The notes beneath the pieces are model-generated. The model made no database searches. It saw only the letters and a program-made list of their open reading frames with translations, and was not told where the DNA came from. Positions 42,530 to 52,118 of a stretch of DNA of 64,000 nt are shown here, piece by piece (position 1 is the first letter of the stretch; every line of letters starts with the position of its first letter). The stretch is from Butyricimonas muris. Lineage in GTDB: Bacteria; Bacteroidota; Bacteroidia; Bacteroidales; Marinifilaceae. Location of the stretch: assembly GCF_046365375.1 (NCBI RefSeq), contig NZ_JBKEIT010000003.1, positions 372,001 to 436,000 on the forward strand, given 5' to 3'. Both the position numbers and the translations under genes were made by a program.

Positions 42530-44652
42530 TTATGAGAAAAATGAATTTTAAAGGATGGAGTATTTTATTAAGTGTCATTTTAATAACGATACTGCCGTTC
42601 GGTTGTTCTGATAGTGATAATAAGACTGATGAACCTGTAGGACCTGTGAATGAGGTTTTTGAGGTGAAGGACCTCACGGAATTTTTATTCACTCAAGAAA
42701 CGGGGACTGTTACCATGAGTCTTTCTGCCAATCTGAGTTGGACAGCCGTAACCACGGCAAACTGGTGTACTTTGTCAAAGATTTCGGGAAATGAGAACGA
42801 AGATATCGTGGTGTCGGTGACTGCCAATACTTCGACGGAAGAAAGACGTTGCCAGGTGATACTGAAGGGGGGAACCCGTAAATTGACATTTGATGTCGTG
42901 CAATTGGGAGAAAGTATTCAGACGATTGTTTATGTGAACGGTGTCGAGATTCCGGACGGAGAAGATGCCAATCGGGTCGTTGTTGATTTCGAACAGAATC
43001 AATATAGACTGCATATTCTGTCGAACGTGGATTATAACGTGACTTTTATGTCCAAGAACTGGTTCCAGTACCGGGAAGCGGATGCCGGCGGGTATAGTTC
43101 CGTGGAAGATTACGAGAGACTGTATGATTTTTTGGTAGCGGATAACGAGGGTGCGAAACGGGAAACGTCGTTCACAATTGCCCAGAAAATGGGGGATTAC
43201 ACCCGAACGGTCACGATAGAACAATCCCCGTGCGTGGATTTTGTACGCTTGTTCTGCGATACGGTGTACTTGGGTTCGCATTATAACGTGATGGAGATTC
43301 AGGCACGTACCAACATCTCTTGGGAGTATGAAGTTGTTGGAAACCCCGATTGGGTGAGCGAGTGGCGCACGAGGAATATTCCCGGCAATACCGGAACGTA
43401 TGCATTGGGGGTTCGCAGTCATTTGTTGGCTGACGTGCAAAAGAATGACAAACATACTTCCCGTCAATTTGATTTGAAAATCAAGTATGTTTCAGGGGGA
43501 GAAAACAAAGAGCAAATTGTAAAAGTGATCCAATTACCGAATAATCCGGTAGCTTCGGACAGTTTGGTGCTGATGGATCTGGTGCGCTATAATTCTAACG
43601 AAAAAGTGGGTTTGCAGGTCGGTTGGGCCATGGGACAACCGGTGACAAGTTGGAGTAATGTCCGATTCACGACCATGCCTAACGGGGAACAACGTATGAC
43701 AGGTTTGATTATAGCAGCAGGATTGGTGACGCATGAGCTTACGGCATCTATCGGGAACTTGACGGAATTGAAAGAATTGAACCTTTCAAAAAATTACTTG
43801 TATGGTCCTTTACCGGAAGAGATGTCCCGATTGACGAATCTGGAAATATTGAACCTTTCAACGAATCTGGAGGAGGAAGCGGATAATTCTCCTTCTCTGA
43901 CGAAGACGGGTATCGAAGAAATTCCTGCTGTTATTTTTGAAAAATGTATTCTGTTGAAAGAGTTGGATATTAGTGTGAATCGTCTTCGAACGATCCCGGA
44001 AAGCATTAAAAATCTAGCGATATTAGAGAAGTTTACTTGTGGTATTCAACCTGAAATGAATGAATTCCCGGTTGAGGCGTTCCGTAAATTGACGCATATG
44101 CGCGAGTTGGAAATCAGTGATATCCGTTTGTGGGAAGGAGATTTCTTCGATTTCATTTTTGATATGCCCTATCTGGAGAAAATTTCATTTTTCAGGATGA
44201 ATTTTAACGATAACGCTATAACGGACCGGTTTGAAACTTTGTCTGAATTACGTGATTTCACGTGCCAGTCGTCAAAGATTGGCGGGACGTTTCCGAAGAG
44301 TTTGCTACAGTGCCAGAATCTGGAAACGCTGGTTATAGGTGATAACCATTTATCCGGAGAATTACCCGTGAACTTGCCGGATTTGAAGAAGTTATATTCA
44401 GTAGATTTCAGCGATAATAATTTCACGGGTACGATACCTGATAGTTACGCTGTATTCGGGAATGATGTGGGGGCTTCTTCTTCACGGGGAACTTACACGA
44501 ATTTGTTCTTGATGGGGAATCGGTTGAGCGGGAAAATACCGGAAGCCGTGAAGTCGTCTAAGATGTGGAGTCCGAAACACTGGAACCCGGAGACATTTAT
44601 CTGTCCCCAGCAGAATACTTATGGTTTTGAGAATTGTTCTTCGCAAGAATAA
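42526..44652 (+). CDS. BACON-LRR lipoprotein
   Basis: A 708-residue lipoprotein (LPFGCSDSDNK). Three or so BACON-like domains cover residues 35-340 (LSANLSWTAVTTANWCTLSK; TNISWEYEVVGNPDWVSEW), followed by a cap with SDSLVLMDLVRYNSNEKVG and PVTSWSNV. A long LRR domain follows (LKELNLSKNYLYGPLPEEM, LEILNLSTNL, VDFSDNNFTGTIPDSYAVF). Plant-type and classical repeats are mixed. The first ATG overlaps the previous stop by 4 bases; a second ATG at 42532 is equally possible. Confidence 0.85.
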   Translation: MIMRKMNFKGWSILLSVILITILPFGCSDSDNKTDEPVGPVNEVFEVKDLTEFLFTQETGTVTMSLSANLSWTAVTTANWCTLSKISGNENEDIVVSVTANTSTEERRCQVILKGGTRKLTFDVVQLGESIQTIVYVNGVEIPDGEDANRVVVDFEQNQYRLHILSNVDYNVTFMSKNWFQYREADAGGYSSVEDYERLYDFLVADNEGAKRETSFTIAQKMGDYTRTVTIEQSPCVDFVRLFCDTVYLGSHYNVMEIQARTNISWEYEVVGNPDWVSEWRTRNIPGNTGTYALGVRSHLLADVQKNDKHTSRQFDLKIKYVSGGENKEQIVKVIQLPNNPVASDSLVLMDLVRYNSNEKVGLQVGWAMGQPVTSWSNVRFTTMPNGEQRMTGLIIAAGLVTHELTASIGNLTELKELNLSKNYLYGPLPEEMSRLTNLEILNLSTNLEEEADNSPSLTKTGIEEIPAVIFEKCILLKELDISVNRLRTIPESIKNLAILEKFTCGIQPEMNEFPVEAFRKLTHMRELEISDIRLWEGDFFDFIFDMPYLEKISFFRMNFNDNAITDRFETLSELRDFTCQSSKIGGTFPKSLLQCQNLETLVIGDNHLSGELPVNLPDLKKLYSVDFSDNNFTGTIPDSYAVFGNDVGASSSRGTYTNLFLMGNRLSGKIPEAVKSSKMWSPKHWNPETFICPQQNTYGFENCSSQE

Positions 44653-44692
44653 TTTTACTTTCTGAAATATGAATGACTCAAAAGAATGAAAT

Positions 44693-46555
44693 ATGAGAAA
44701 GAATGTGATTGCGAAATATGCATTCCTTGCTTTAGCGAGTTTGCTGCTGGGATGCGACGATAGTGACAGTGTAGAGACGGTTTTGCCCGAATCGGAATTG
44801 AGCGTCAACCCGGAGGAGATTGTTTTTCAAAAAGAGGGGGGAGAGACAGCCATGACTATTTCCACGAACCGGGGATGGTGTATCGGGAAAGACGAAGGCG
44901 TGTGGTTTAAAGTTGACGGGGAGAGTACGGGTGTCGGGGGAGAACATTCGGTGAATTTTTCCGCGACGGAAAATTTCGGGACGGAAAAGAGAGTTTCGAA
45001 AATAACCGTACAAGCCGGGACAAAAAGTCAGGAATTGAACGTGACTCAATTCGGTTCCGAACCGGATATGGTGATACCGGAAAAGGAAATTACGGTGGAT
45101 TATAATGTCGGTGAAAGAGCCGTGGTGATACATAGTAACGCGGAGGTCGAATTGACTTCCAAGACGGAATGGATTACGCTTTCCGCGGGCTATGCTTTGA
45201 ATTCGACCCAATTTATGATAAATGTTGAAGATAATCCCGGCGAAGAACGCCGGGGGATGCTGACGGCGAAAGTGGGAACGAAGGAGGAAACGATTACCGT
45301 TATCCAGAAGGCATGGGAGGCGAAGATTAGCCTGAGTTCTGAAATATTGGCAGTCGGAAGCCAGAAAAGAACGAGTTCGGTGATGTTGAACACAAGCGGA
45401 GATTGGACCTTGGAATTTGAAGGCGAAAATCAACCGGATTGGATCGTGGATGTGCCTGTGTCCGGGGGGAAAGGTGAATCCGAATTACTGTTTACTTTTA
45501 AGCCGAATGAAACGGATGCTGTTCATCAATGTCGGGTGATTATACATTGCGGAGACAAAAAGGCGGTTCTCGAGGTGATACAGAATAAACCGACTCTTCG
45601 GGAACGGGATAGTCTGACTCTCATCAGTATTTATAATCATGTTGTTTCTCATGGTTCTACTAGTTGGGATTTTTCCAAGCCTTTGACAGAGTGGGAGGGC
45701 GTGAAGTTAAATTATGATCATCCCGAATTACCCGTTGGCGGTTTACATTTCGGAAATTGGACATTTGACCAAGTTCCGGCGGAAATAGGAGATCTCGACG
45801 AGTTGCAGACATTGACATTTGCTTCCTGTACATACTCGAATTTGATGTTGCCCGCGGAGATCGGGAAATTGGTTCATCTTGTCGAGTTTACTTGTATAGG
45901 GGATAAAGCTTTGAAGTTACCTTCTGAAATAGTCCAATGTGTGAATTTGGAAAAAGTGGTTTTCATGGGCACCTTCCAGAGTGTTGGAGGGAATACGATT
46001 ATGCAGGGAGTGGAGATGTCGAAAGTGCTGTGTAAAATTAAAAGCTTGAATTGGGTTTCTTTTGAATCGACGGATATCAGCGAGTTGCCGGAAGAGTTAA
46101 GTGAGACGAACGTGAGTTATTTGCGTGTAGAGACGGGAAAACTGACTCAAATCCCCTCCTTCTTGGGTAAGATGCAGAAATTGACTTACCTGACTATTCG
46201 GAATTGTGATATAGAGGGAACTATTCCTCCCGAGATTTTTGATGCCCCGCTACTGAAAAGTTGTATTTTGAGCAAGAGCCGTATTAAGGATGTGTTCCCG
46301 AAGGCTGCCTTTAAAGCCCCGAAATTGTATGAATTAATTTTGGGTGACAACTTGCTGACCGGCGATCTCCCGAAAGAATTGGTTGATTCGAAGATTACTG
46401 TATTGGACGTGAGCCAGAACATGCTGGGGGGAGTGGATGCAAAATTGGATTACACTATTCTTGAAGATAAACGTTTCGGAAATGATTATGCTTGGGCTGG
46501 TAAAACGAATATTTGTATGCAAAAGGACGGCTACGGCTGGATTAATTGTAAATAA
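44693..46555 (+). CDS. BACON-LRR lipoprotein
   Basis: A 620-residue lipoprotein (ASLLLGCDDSDS). Three BACON-like domains (VFQKEGGETAMTISTNRGW, AVVIHSNAEVELTSKTEWIT, SSVMLNTSGDWTLEFEGEN) are followed by the cap RDSLTLISIYNHVVSHGS with PLTEWEGV and then LRRs (LTYLTIRNCDIEGTIPPEI, LYELILGDNLLTGDLPKEL). It is a paralogue of the two preceding genes, differing mainly in the LRR surface. This suggests duplication and diversification within the operon. Confidence 0.85.
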   Translation: MRKNVIAKYAFLALASLLLGCDDSDSVETVLPESELSVNPEEIVFQKEGGETAMTISTNRGWCIGKDEGVWFKVDGESTGVGGEHSVNFSATENFGTEKRVSKITVQAGTKSQELNVTQFGSEPDMVIPEKEITVDYNVGERAVVIHSNAEVELTSKTEWITLSAGYALNSTQFMINVEDNPGEERRGMLTAKVGTKEETITVIQKAWEAKISLSSEILAVGSQKRTSSVMLNTSGDWTLEFEGENQPDWIVDVPVSGGKGESELLFTFKPNETDAVHQCRVIIHCGDKKAVLEVIQNKPTLRERDSLTLISIYNHVVSHGSTSWDFSKPLTEWEGVKLNYDHPELPVGGLHFGNWTFDQVPAEIGDLDELQTLTFASCTYSNLMLPAEIGKLVHLVEFTCIGDKALKLPSEIVQCVNLEKVVFMGTFQSVGGNTIMQGVEMSKVLCKIKSLNWVSFESTDISELPEELSETNVSYLRVETGKLTQIPSFLGKMQKLTYLTIRNCDIEGTIPPEIFDAPLLKSCILSKSRIKDVFPKAAFKAPKLYELILGDNLLTGDLPKELVDSKITVLDVSQNMLGGVDAKLDYTILEDKRFGNDYAWAGKTNICMQKDGYGWINCK

Positions 46556-46565
46556 CAAACTAAAA

Positions 46566-48062
46566 ATGAATTTTATGAAAAAAGGATTATTATTTACTGG
46601 TTTGTGTATGCTTGTAAGTTCAATGTTCATTTTCACGGCATGTGACGATGATGATGATGAAATCAAAATTGAATCGGCATTGAGTTTGGCAGAGACTTCT
46701 CATGTATTTGCCAACGAGGAAGGTGATTATGCGTTGGCTATTTTTGCCAATGGTGCATGGACGTTAACCCAAGAGGGCGATTGGTTCAAGGTGGATAAAA
46801 CTTCCGGAAACGGTAATGCCGCCGTGAAGGTAACGGCCTCGAAAAACACGACTGACGGGGAGCGTAGCGGAAAGATCACGGTGAAGTCGGAAGGCTTGGC
46901 GGATCAAGTATTGCAGGTTTCTCAAAAGAAAGAAGACGTGGTGCTGAAGGTGTTGGGTGAAGACTCTTACCTGATTAAACCGGAAGGAGGAGCGATGAAG
47001 ATTACCGTGGAGGCAAACGTGAGTTACACGTATGAAATGACGGAGTGGGTGAAGGTATCTCAAGGGTATGATGCGAGTCGTTCGGATATCACGTTGAATA
47101 TCGAACCGAATTTTTGGGGTATTACGCGTGAAGCAACGGTAGTTATTAAGAATGCCAAGGACCAGAAGGTCGTGAAAGAGATCAAGTTGACGCAGGAGTC
47201 TGTGGTTGCTGAAATTACCGAGCGGATTTCATTTGACGGAAAAGGAGGAAAAACAGTTACGATTGCCTTGGATGGGGATATGAGCTGGACATTGGATGAA
47301 GGCTATATGACAAGTGCTCCTTGGTTGACTTGTAGTCAATTAGAAAATGAAATTATTGTAGTTGCAGAGCAGAACGATGATCCGCAACGCTATGTTCTCT
47401 TGTTGTTGGTGAACGAGGAAACCGGATTCAGAAAAACGATTCTCGTGGAACAAGAACCATATTCAGCTATCACGATGGATTTGTCAACGGATCCCGGGAC
47501 GTCAGGGGCTTCCAATGTAGATATAGAAGCTACATCCGAGGAATATAAATATTATCGTTACGTGAAAAATTTATCCTCGCATATCGTGAATGTAGTTGTA
47601 TCTGCCGAAGATGCGGAATGGATTCATCCTTCTTTGGATAAGAATACGATGACGATCAGCTTGGATAAAAATGAGGGAGAGGCAAGAGAAGGCGATGTTA
47701 TCGTGAAGGGAACGGATGCTGACGGGCGTGAGTTGATCGTGAAAGAAATTCATGTTAAACAAGCTAAAGAGGTCGTGGAGCCGTATATCAGGCTGAGTGA
47801 AACAGAGCATGTGTTCACGTTTGGAAATAGCGGGGAAACATTTGTGGTTACTGTGGATGCTAATGTAGAGTGGGAAATATCAAAAGATGGTGATAATGGT
47901 CAGCTTTCCTATATGGTTGATGGTGATGTAATTACAATTACATATACACAATTAGGAGGACCTATTATGTATCCTTTTGAGTATAATGTTCATCGTAAAG
48001 GTATGACAGCCACAAGCGATAATTTGAACCAAAAGATAAGTGTAATGACAACTCGTCCTTAA
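46566..48062 (+). CDS. BACON-repeat lipoprotein without LRR
   Basis: A 498-residue lipoprotein (MFIFTACDDDDDE) made of about five BACON-like beta-sandwich repeats, for example FANEEGDYALAIFANGAWTL, SGNGNAAVKVTASKN, VEANVSYTYEMTEWVKVSQ and GKTVTIALDGDMSWTLDEG. It has no LRR cap. The frame starts at 46437 inside the previous gene, but the lipoprotein signal begins at ATG 46566 (or 46575). Probably a surface stalk or binding protein of the same system. Confidence 0.82.
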   Translation: MNFMKKGLLFTGLCMLVSSMFIFTACDDDDDEIKIESALSLAETSHVFANEEGDYALAIFANGAWTLTQEGDWFKVDKTSGNGNAAVKVTASKNTTDGERSGKITVKSEGLADQVLQVSQKKEDVVLKVLGEDSYLIKPEGGAMKITVEANVSYTYEMTEWVKVSQGYDASRSDITLNIEPNFWGITREATVVIKNAKDQKVVKEIKLTQESVVAEITERISFDGKGGKTVTIALDGDMSWTLDEGYMTSAPWLTCSQLENEIIVVAEQNDDPQRYVLLLLVNEETGFRKTILVEQEPYSAITMDLSTDPGTSGASNVDIEATSEEYKYYRYVKNLSSHIVNVVVSAEDAEWIHPSLDKNTMTISLDKNEGEAREGDVIVKGTDADGRELIVKEIHVKQAKEVVEPYIRLSETEHVFTFGNSGETFVVTVDANVEWEISKDGDNGQLSYMVDGDVITITYTQLGGPIMYPFEYNVHRKGMTATSDNLNQKISVMTTRP

Positions 48063-48114
48063 TTAAGTTGTTCGGGGATATCCCGAAGGAAATCCCCGAA
48101 CAACTTGTTTTGTT

Positions 48115-48900
48115 ATGAAGTTAAAGTATTCCTCAATACTATTAATTAGTGTGGTGTCGTTATGGATGCCGGTATCATGCTCATTCCTCTCGAAAAAGGG
48201 AGGAGTGAGCACCTTCCCTCACGAGATTAGCGGGGTCAGGTTTGACAAAGACCACTTTTCTTTTGGGGAAATGATACTCGGAGAAGAGAAGACGGATACA
48301 TTGATTTTGTATAATCCTACCACGAAAACCATGGAGCCGGAATTTCGTTTTTCGGAGGACTGGATTCGTGTCATTCAGACCAAAAGGTATATAGAGCCGG
48401 GAGACACGGTGAAAGTGTATGTACGTCTTGTATCCGGGAATTGTGAAAAGTACGGAAGCTGTGTACAACGGATGGTGTTTATTCCGGATCGGGCGAGAGG
48501 CGAGTGTCAACAGCCTTTTTTGATTACCGCCGAGATCATGGAGGATTTCACGAGAATGACACCGGAAGAGAAGAGCATGGCACCGAAAATTTCGTGGGAT
48601 ATGACGGAGTTTGATTTTGGAGATGTGCAACAGGAACAGAAGGCAGTTCATTTTTTTAAATTGAAAAACCGGGGGAAACGTGATTTGATTATACGTCGGG
48701 TAGAGACAACTTGCGGTTGTACTGCGGTAATGCCGGAATCCCGAGTAGTGAGAGCGGGCGATTCCACGAGATTGAGGGTCGTTTTTCACACGGCGGGACG
48801 TCAAGGCAAACAATTGAAAACTATACGGGTGACAAGTAACGACTTCAGTCAACCGAATACAATTTTGAAAATACGAGCAAATGTAGTGTGCAAACAATAA
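48115..48900 (+). CDS. DUF1573 domain lipoprotein
   Basis: A 261-residue lipoprotein (LWMPVSCSFLSKKG). Two ASPM/SPD-2/Hydin-like immunoglobulin-type domains are visible. The second is a clear DUF1573 (WDMTEFDFGDVQQEQKAVHF, RRVETTCGCTAVMPESRVV, RLRVVFHTAGRQGKQLKTIR) with the conserved CGC. It precedes a TlpA-type thioredoxin gene by 13 bases, a pairing common in Bacteroidetes thiol systems. Confidence 0.85.
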   Translation: MKLKYSSILLISVVSLWMPVSCSFLSKKGGVSTFPHEISGVRFDKDHFSFGEMILGEEKTDTLILYNPTTKTMEPEFRFSEDWIRVIQTKRYIEPGDTVKVYVRLVSGNCEKYGSCVQRMVFIPDRARGECQQPFLITAEIMEDFTRMTPEEKSMAPKISWDMTEFDFGDVQQEQKAVHFFKLKNRGKRDLIIRRVETTCGCTAVMPESRVVRAGDSTRLRVVFHTAGRQGKQLKTIRVTSNDFSQPNTILKIRANVVCKQ

Positions 48901-48913
48901 TGAAATAAAAAGG

Positions 48914-49438
48914 ATGAGAAAGAGAATAATATTTATATTATGGGGAATCGCTTGTATGGCGTTTACAGTGATCTCCGGAAAAGATTTACCCAAAGCCGAG
49001 GTGGAGACTTTAAAAGGCGAACGAATGGATATCCGGGAGGTGATGAACGATTCACTTCCGGTGGTGCTTACTTTTTGGTCAACGACATGTAAGCCCTGTA
49101 TCCAGGAGTTGGATGCCTTGACCGAGACATACGAGAGTTGGAAAAAGGAATTTGATTTTAAGGTGGTTGCCGTGTCCACGGATGACAGCCGTGCCTCTGC
49201 ACGGGCCAAGATGATGGCGGCAGGAAGAGGATGGCCTTTTATGGTAATTTTGGATAAAAACCAGAATTTGAAACGGGCGATGGATGTTAATTCAATACCC
49301 ACTTTGTTTATCGTGAACCGGGAGGGAAAAATCATATACACGCATACCGGGTACACGCCGGGGAGCGAGTTGGAGGTGTATGAAAAATTGAAGGCGTTGA
49401 AGGTTGCCGACGAACAAAAGCAGAAGACCGTTGAATAA
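48914..49438 (+). CDS. TlpA-family thioredoxin-like protein
   Basis: A 174-residue exported protein with a signal or anchor (RIIFILWGIACMAFTVISG). The thioredoxin fold has the active site FWSTTCKPCIQELDAL (CKPC), the AhpC/TSA-like segment KVVAVSTDDSRASAR and the cis-Pro region SIPTLFIVNREGKI. It acts on disulfides in the periplasm. It may keep cysteines of the CxxC lipoproteins downstream reduced, but that is inference. Confidence 0.9.
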   Translation: MRKRIIFILWGIACMAFTVISGKDLPKAEVETLKGERMDIREVMNDSLPVVLTFWSTTCKPCIQELDALTETYESWKKEFDFKVVAVSTDDSRASARAKMMAAGRGWPFMVILDKNQNLKRAMDVNSIPTLFIVNREGKIIYTHTGYTPGSELEVYEKLKALKVADEQKQKTVE

Positions 49439-49454
49439 GCTAAAAAATAGACGA

Positions 49455-51044
49455 ATGAAAAAATATTGTTATTTTGGTGTGCTTTTGTTTGTGTTGGGAA
49501 TAAATACGGTTGTTGCCCAACAGGTTTCTCGTGAAGGTTCTCTGTCGGGGAGTTTCGAGACGAATACAATTTATTATCTCCCGGATAGTAAAATCAAGGC
49601 GGAAGCCCCGGATGACCGTTTCGGGTCGAACAATTATTTGAAATTTGATTATAGGCTCGGGAAGTTTGCCGCGGGATTGATGTACGAGGCGTACTTGCCG
49701 GTTTTGCAGGGAATGCCCGGAGAATTGAAAGACGGGAAAATCGTATTCAAGTACGCGATGTTTGAAGATCGGGGATTGAACGTCCGGGTGGGTGATTTTT
49801 ACGAACAATTCGGCAGCGGATTGTTGTTCCGGGCTTACGAGGATCGTGCTTTGGGATTGAATACCTCGATTGAAGGAGTCCGGTTGGTGTATCATTATGG
49901 GGATCTTGTAACCTTGAAGGGAATATACGGGCATCCCCGCAAATATATGGATCGGGCGGAAAGTCAAGTCCGGGGAATGGATTTAAGTTTGAATCTTTCT
50001 TCTTTATTTGACTTGCAACAATCGTTTCTGACGTTGGAGGGAAGTTTCCTAAGCAGGTATGAACGTTATACGGGGACTTCGGAAGACGTGGATGCCAGCG
50101 TGGACGGTTATTCTTTTCGATTGGGATGGGAATATAACGGTTTCACGTTGAAAGGCGAGTTGGTGAAAAAGACGGGGGATGCCGCTTCTTACAATGATTG
50201 GAAAAACAGGAAAGGAAGTGCCGGATTGGTGGAGATCGGGTATTCTGGCAATAACCTGGGAGTACTTTTATCCGGGAGACGATTGGAATTCATGGAATTC
50301 CGTTCTTCCCGCGATGCGATTGGTATCGGCGAGGGGGTTAACTATCTGCCGTCGCTGACAAGACAATACACGTACTCCCTTGCCAATCTGAATCCCTATG
50401 CCACGCAAGGAAATGGTGAGATCGGGGGACAGGTGGATTTTTACTATAATTTTCCCCGGGATTCGAAATTGGGAGGAAGAAGAGGTATGAAAATAGCATT
50501 GAATTTCTCCACGTATTATGATTTGAAAGCCAAGAAAGACGGGGATGGATTTGAAGTGTTGGATTTCGGGGACGAATTGCTATTCCGGGATTTGAGCGTG
50601 GATATCACAAAAACTTTAAGCCCGAGTTTCAAGTGTATTCTGATGTACGCCATGCAATCTTTTAATCCTCTGATAACCGGACATAAGCCTGCAGAGTGGA
50701 AATCCAATCTTGTCGTGTTGGACGTGACTTATAAGTTGAATGTAAAGAACTCTTTCCGTTTGGAGTTACAACATTTGTGGACGGAACAGGATCAGAAAGA
50801 GTGGATGGCTGGATTGTTGGAATATAATATGGCTCCCCGGTGGAGTGTCTTTGCTTCGGATATGTATAACTACGGGGACACGGATTTGCATTATTATTCC
50901 GCGGGAGTCAGTTACGTGGTATCCCGTACGCGGGTAGCATTGAATTACGGGCGTAATCGTGCCGGCTACAATTGTTCCGGTGGAGTGTGCCGGTTTGTTC
51001 CTGCCTACACGGGCTTTAACTTGTCATTAACAACATCTTTTTAG
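49455..51044 (+). CDS. DUF6029-like outer-membrane beta-barrel protein
   Basis: A 529-residue protein with a signal peptide (KKYCYFGVLLFVLGINTVVA). It is rich in alternating amphipathic strands, such as DYRLGKFAAGLMYEAYLPV and RVGDFYEQFGSGLLFRAYED, and ends in an aromatic strand (GFNLSLTTSF), indicating a barrel. The GLNVRVGDFYEQFGSGL segment recalls DUF6029 proteins often found beside Omp28 and TlpA genes. The upstream 17-residue extension overlapping the TlpA gene is unlikely. Confidence 0.7.
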   Translation: MKKYCYFGVLLFVLGINTVVAQQVSREGSLSGSFETNTIYYLPDSKIKAEAPDDRFGSNNYLKFDYRLGKFAAGLMYEAYLPVLQGMPGELKDGKIVFKYAMFEDRGLNVRVGDFYEQFGSGLLFRAYEDRALGLNTSIEGVRLVYHYGDLVTLKGIYGHPRKYMDRAESQVRGMDLSLNLSSLFDLQQSFLTLEGSFLSRYERYTGTSEDVDASVDGYSFRLGWEYNGFTLKGELVKKTGDAASYNDWKNRKGSAGLVEIGYSGNNLGVLLSGRRLEFMEFRSSRDAIGIGEGVNYLPSLTRQYTYSLANLNPYATQGNGEIGGQVDFYYNFPRDSKLGGRRGMKIALNFSTYYDLKAKKDGDGFEVLDFGDELLFRDLSVDITKTLSPSFKCILMYAMQSFNPLITGHKPAEWKSNLVVLDVTYKLNVKNSFRLELQHLWTEQDQKEWMAGLLEYNMAPRWSVFASDMYNYGDTDLHYYSAGVSYVVSRTRVALNYGRNRAGYNCSGGVCRFVPAYTGFNLSLTTSF

Positions 51045-51046
51045 TT

Positions 51047-52096
51047 ATGAAAAAATGGTATAGTATTATTATTTCTTTGGGCGTGTGTATCCTGTCGGTC
51101 GCATGTAGCAGCAGCAATGATGAAAAGGAGATGGATGAGTTGGTTCTGAAAACCGATAAAGAGGTATTATTGGCGGACGGGAAAGATCACGCTACTTTTT
51201 CTGTGTTTTATAATGGCGAGGATGTCTCGGCATCCAGCGTTATCGCCGTGAACGCGGAAGCAGGCTCTTTGAAAGGGAATGTCTTCTCTACCACAAAAGT
51301 CGGTTCCTATCTTTTTCAAGCCAACTATGAAGGAAAGAAATCAAATAACGTGACCGTGCAAGTGGGCGGGGAAACGCTATTCCGGAAGAATATACTTTTC
51401 CAGATGTTCACGAGCGTGGATTGTCCTAATTGTCCTGCCAAAAAAACGTTATTGAACTCTGTTTATTCTTCATTCCCGGAAAAAACATTTATCGTTTGCT
51501 ATCATGGAAACTTGGGTGTGACCAATCCGTTTGCCACGACAGAATCCCTGAATGCCTTGAATTTCTTGTGGGATGAATTGGGAAGTAAAGGACATTTTGC
51601 TCCTGCCTATTATGACTATATCGATCAGATTAATGCCCATAACATGAAAGACGTGGTGAAAGAGCGGTTGACCGTGAAAGGTGAGCAAGGAATTGCTTTG
51701 TTTACTTCTCTGGAAGAGAATAAGGTTAAAGTGGAGGTCAAGGTTAAAACTCTGGTTCCGTTGGAAGGTGATTATCGTTTGGTCGTGTTGGTGACCGAAG
51801 ATAATTGTATGTACACGACTACACGGCATGATAATGTTTTCCGGTATTGCCTCTCGGATTTAAAAGGAGACAAGCTCGCGAGTCTTGCCGGGAACGAGGA
51901 ATGGGAGAAAACTTATGAAAAGGAGATTTCTTCGGATTACAAGAAGGACGAGATGACGGTTATCGCTTACCTAGTGCGCTACCGGGGAAACGAAAAAGAG
52001 GCGGTGAATTGCCAAGGGGTGAAACTTGGAAATGAGCGGGATTATCTGATGCAGGCTTATGACGCGAATAGAAATCCATGGAATGAAGTAGAATAG
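51047..52096 (+). CDS. Omp28-related lipoprotein with CxxC thioredoxin-like domain
   Basis: A 349-residue lipoprotein (LSVACSSSNDE, Cys about 20) with an N-terminal beta-sandwich (LKTDKEVLLADGKDHATFSV) and an Omp28-type domain. That domain starts LFQMFTSVDCPNCPAKKTLL (CPNC motif) and ends with CQGVKLG. Omp28 was first described as a Porphyromonas outer-membrane protein. The intact CxxC suggests redox or metal activity. Two bases separate it from the preceding gene. Confidence 0.85.
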   Translation: MKKWYSIIISLGVCILSVACSSSNDEKEMDELVLKTDKEVLLADGKDHATFSVFYNGEDVSASSVIAVNAEAGSLKGNVFSTTKVGSYLFQANYEGKKSNNVTVQVGGETLFRKNILFQMFTSVDCPNCPAKKTLLNSVYSSFPEKTFIVCYHGNLGVTNPFATTESLNALNFLWDELGSKGHFAPAYYDYIDQINAHNMKDVVKERLTVKGEQGIALFTSLEENKVKVEVKVKTLVPLEGDYRLVVLVTEDNCMYTTTRHDNVFRYCLSDLKGDKLASLAGNEEWEKTYEKEISSDYKKDEMTVIAYLVRYRGNEKEAVNCQGVKLGNERDYLMQAYDANRNPWNEVE

Positions 52097-52118
52097 TTTA
52101 ATTTTAAAAGAAATAAAA

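Noticed and set aside
48181..49569. A 462-codon open frame on the minus strand
   Set aside because: It is antisense to the DUF1573 and TlpA genes, which have clear domains. The antisense product shows no recognisable motif and low-complexity bias.
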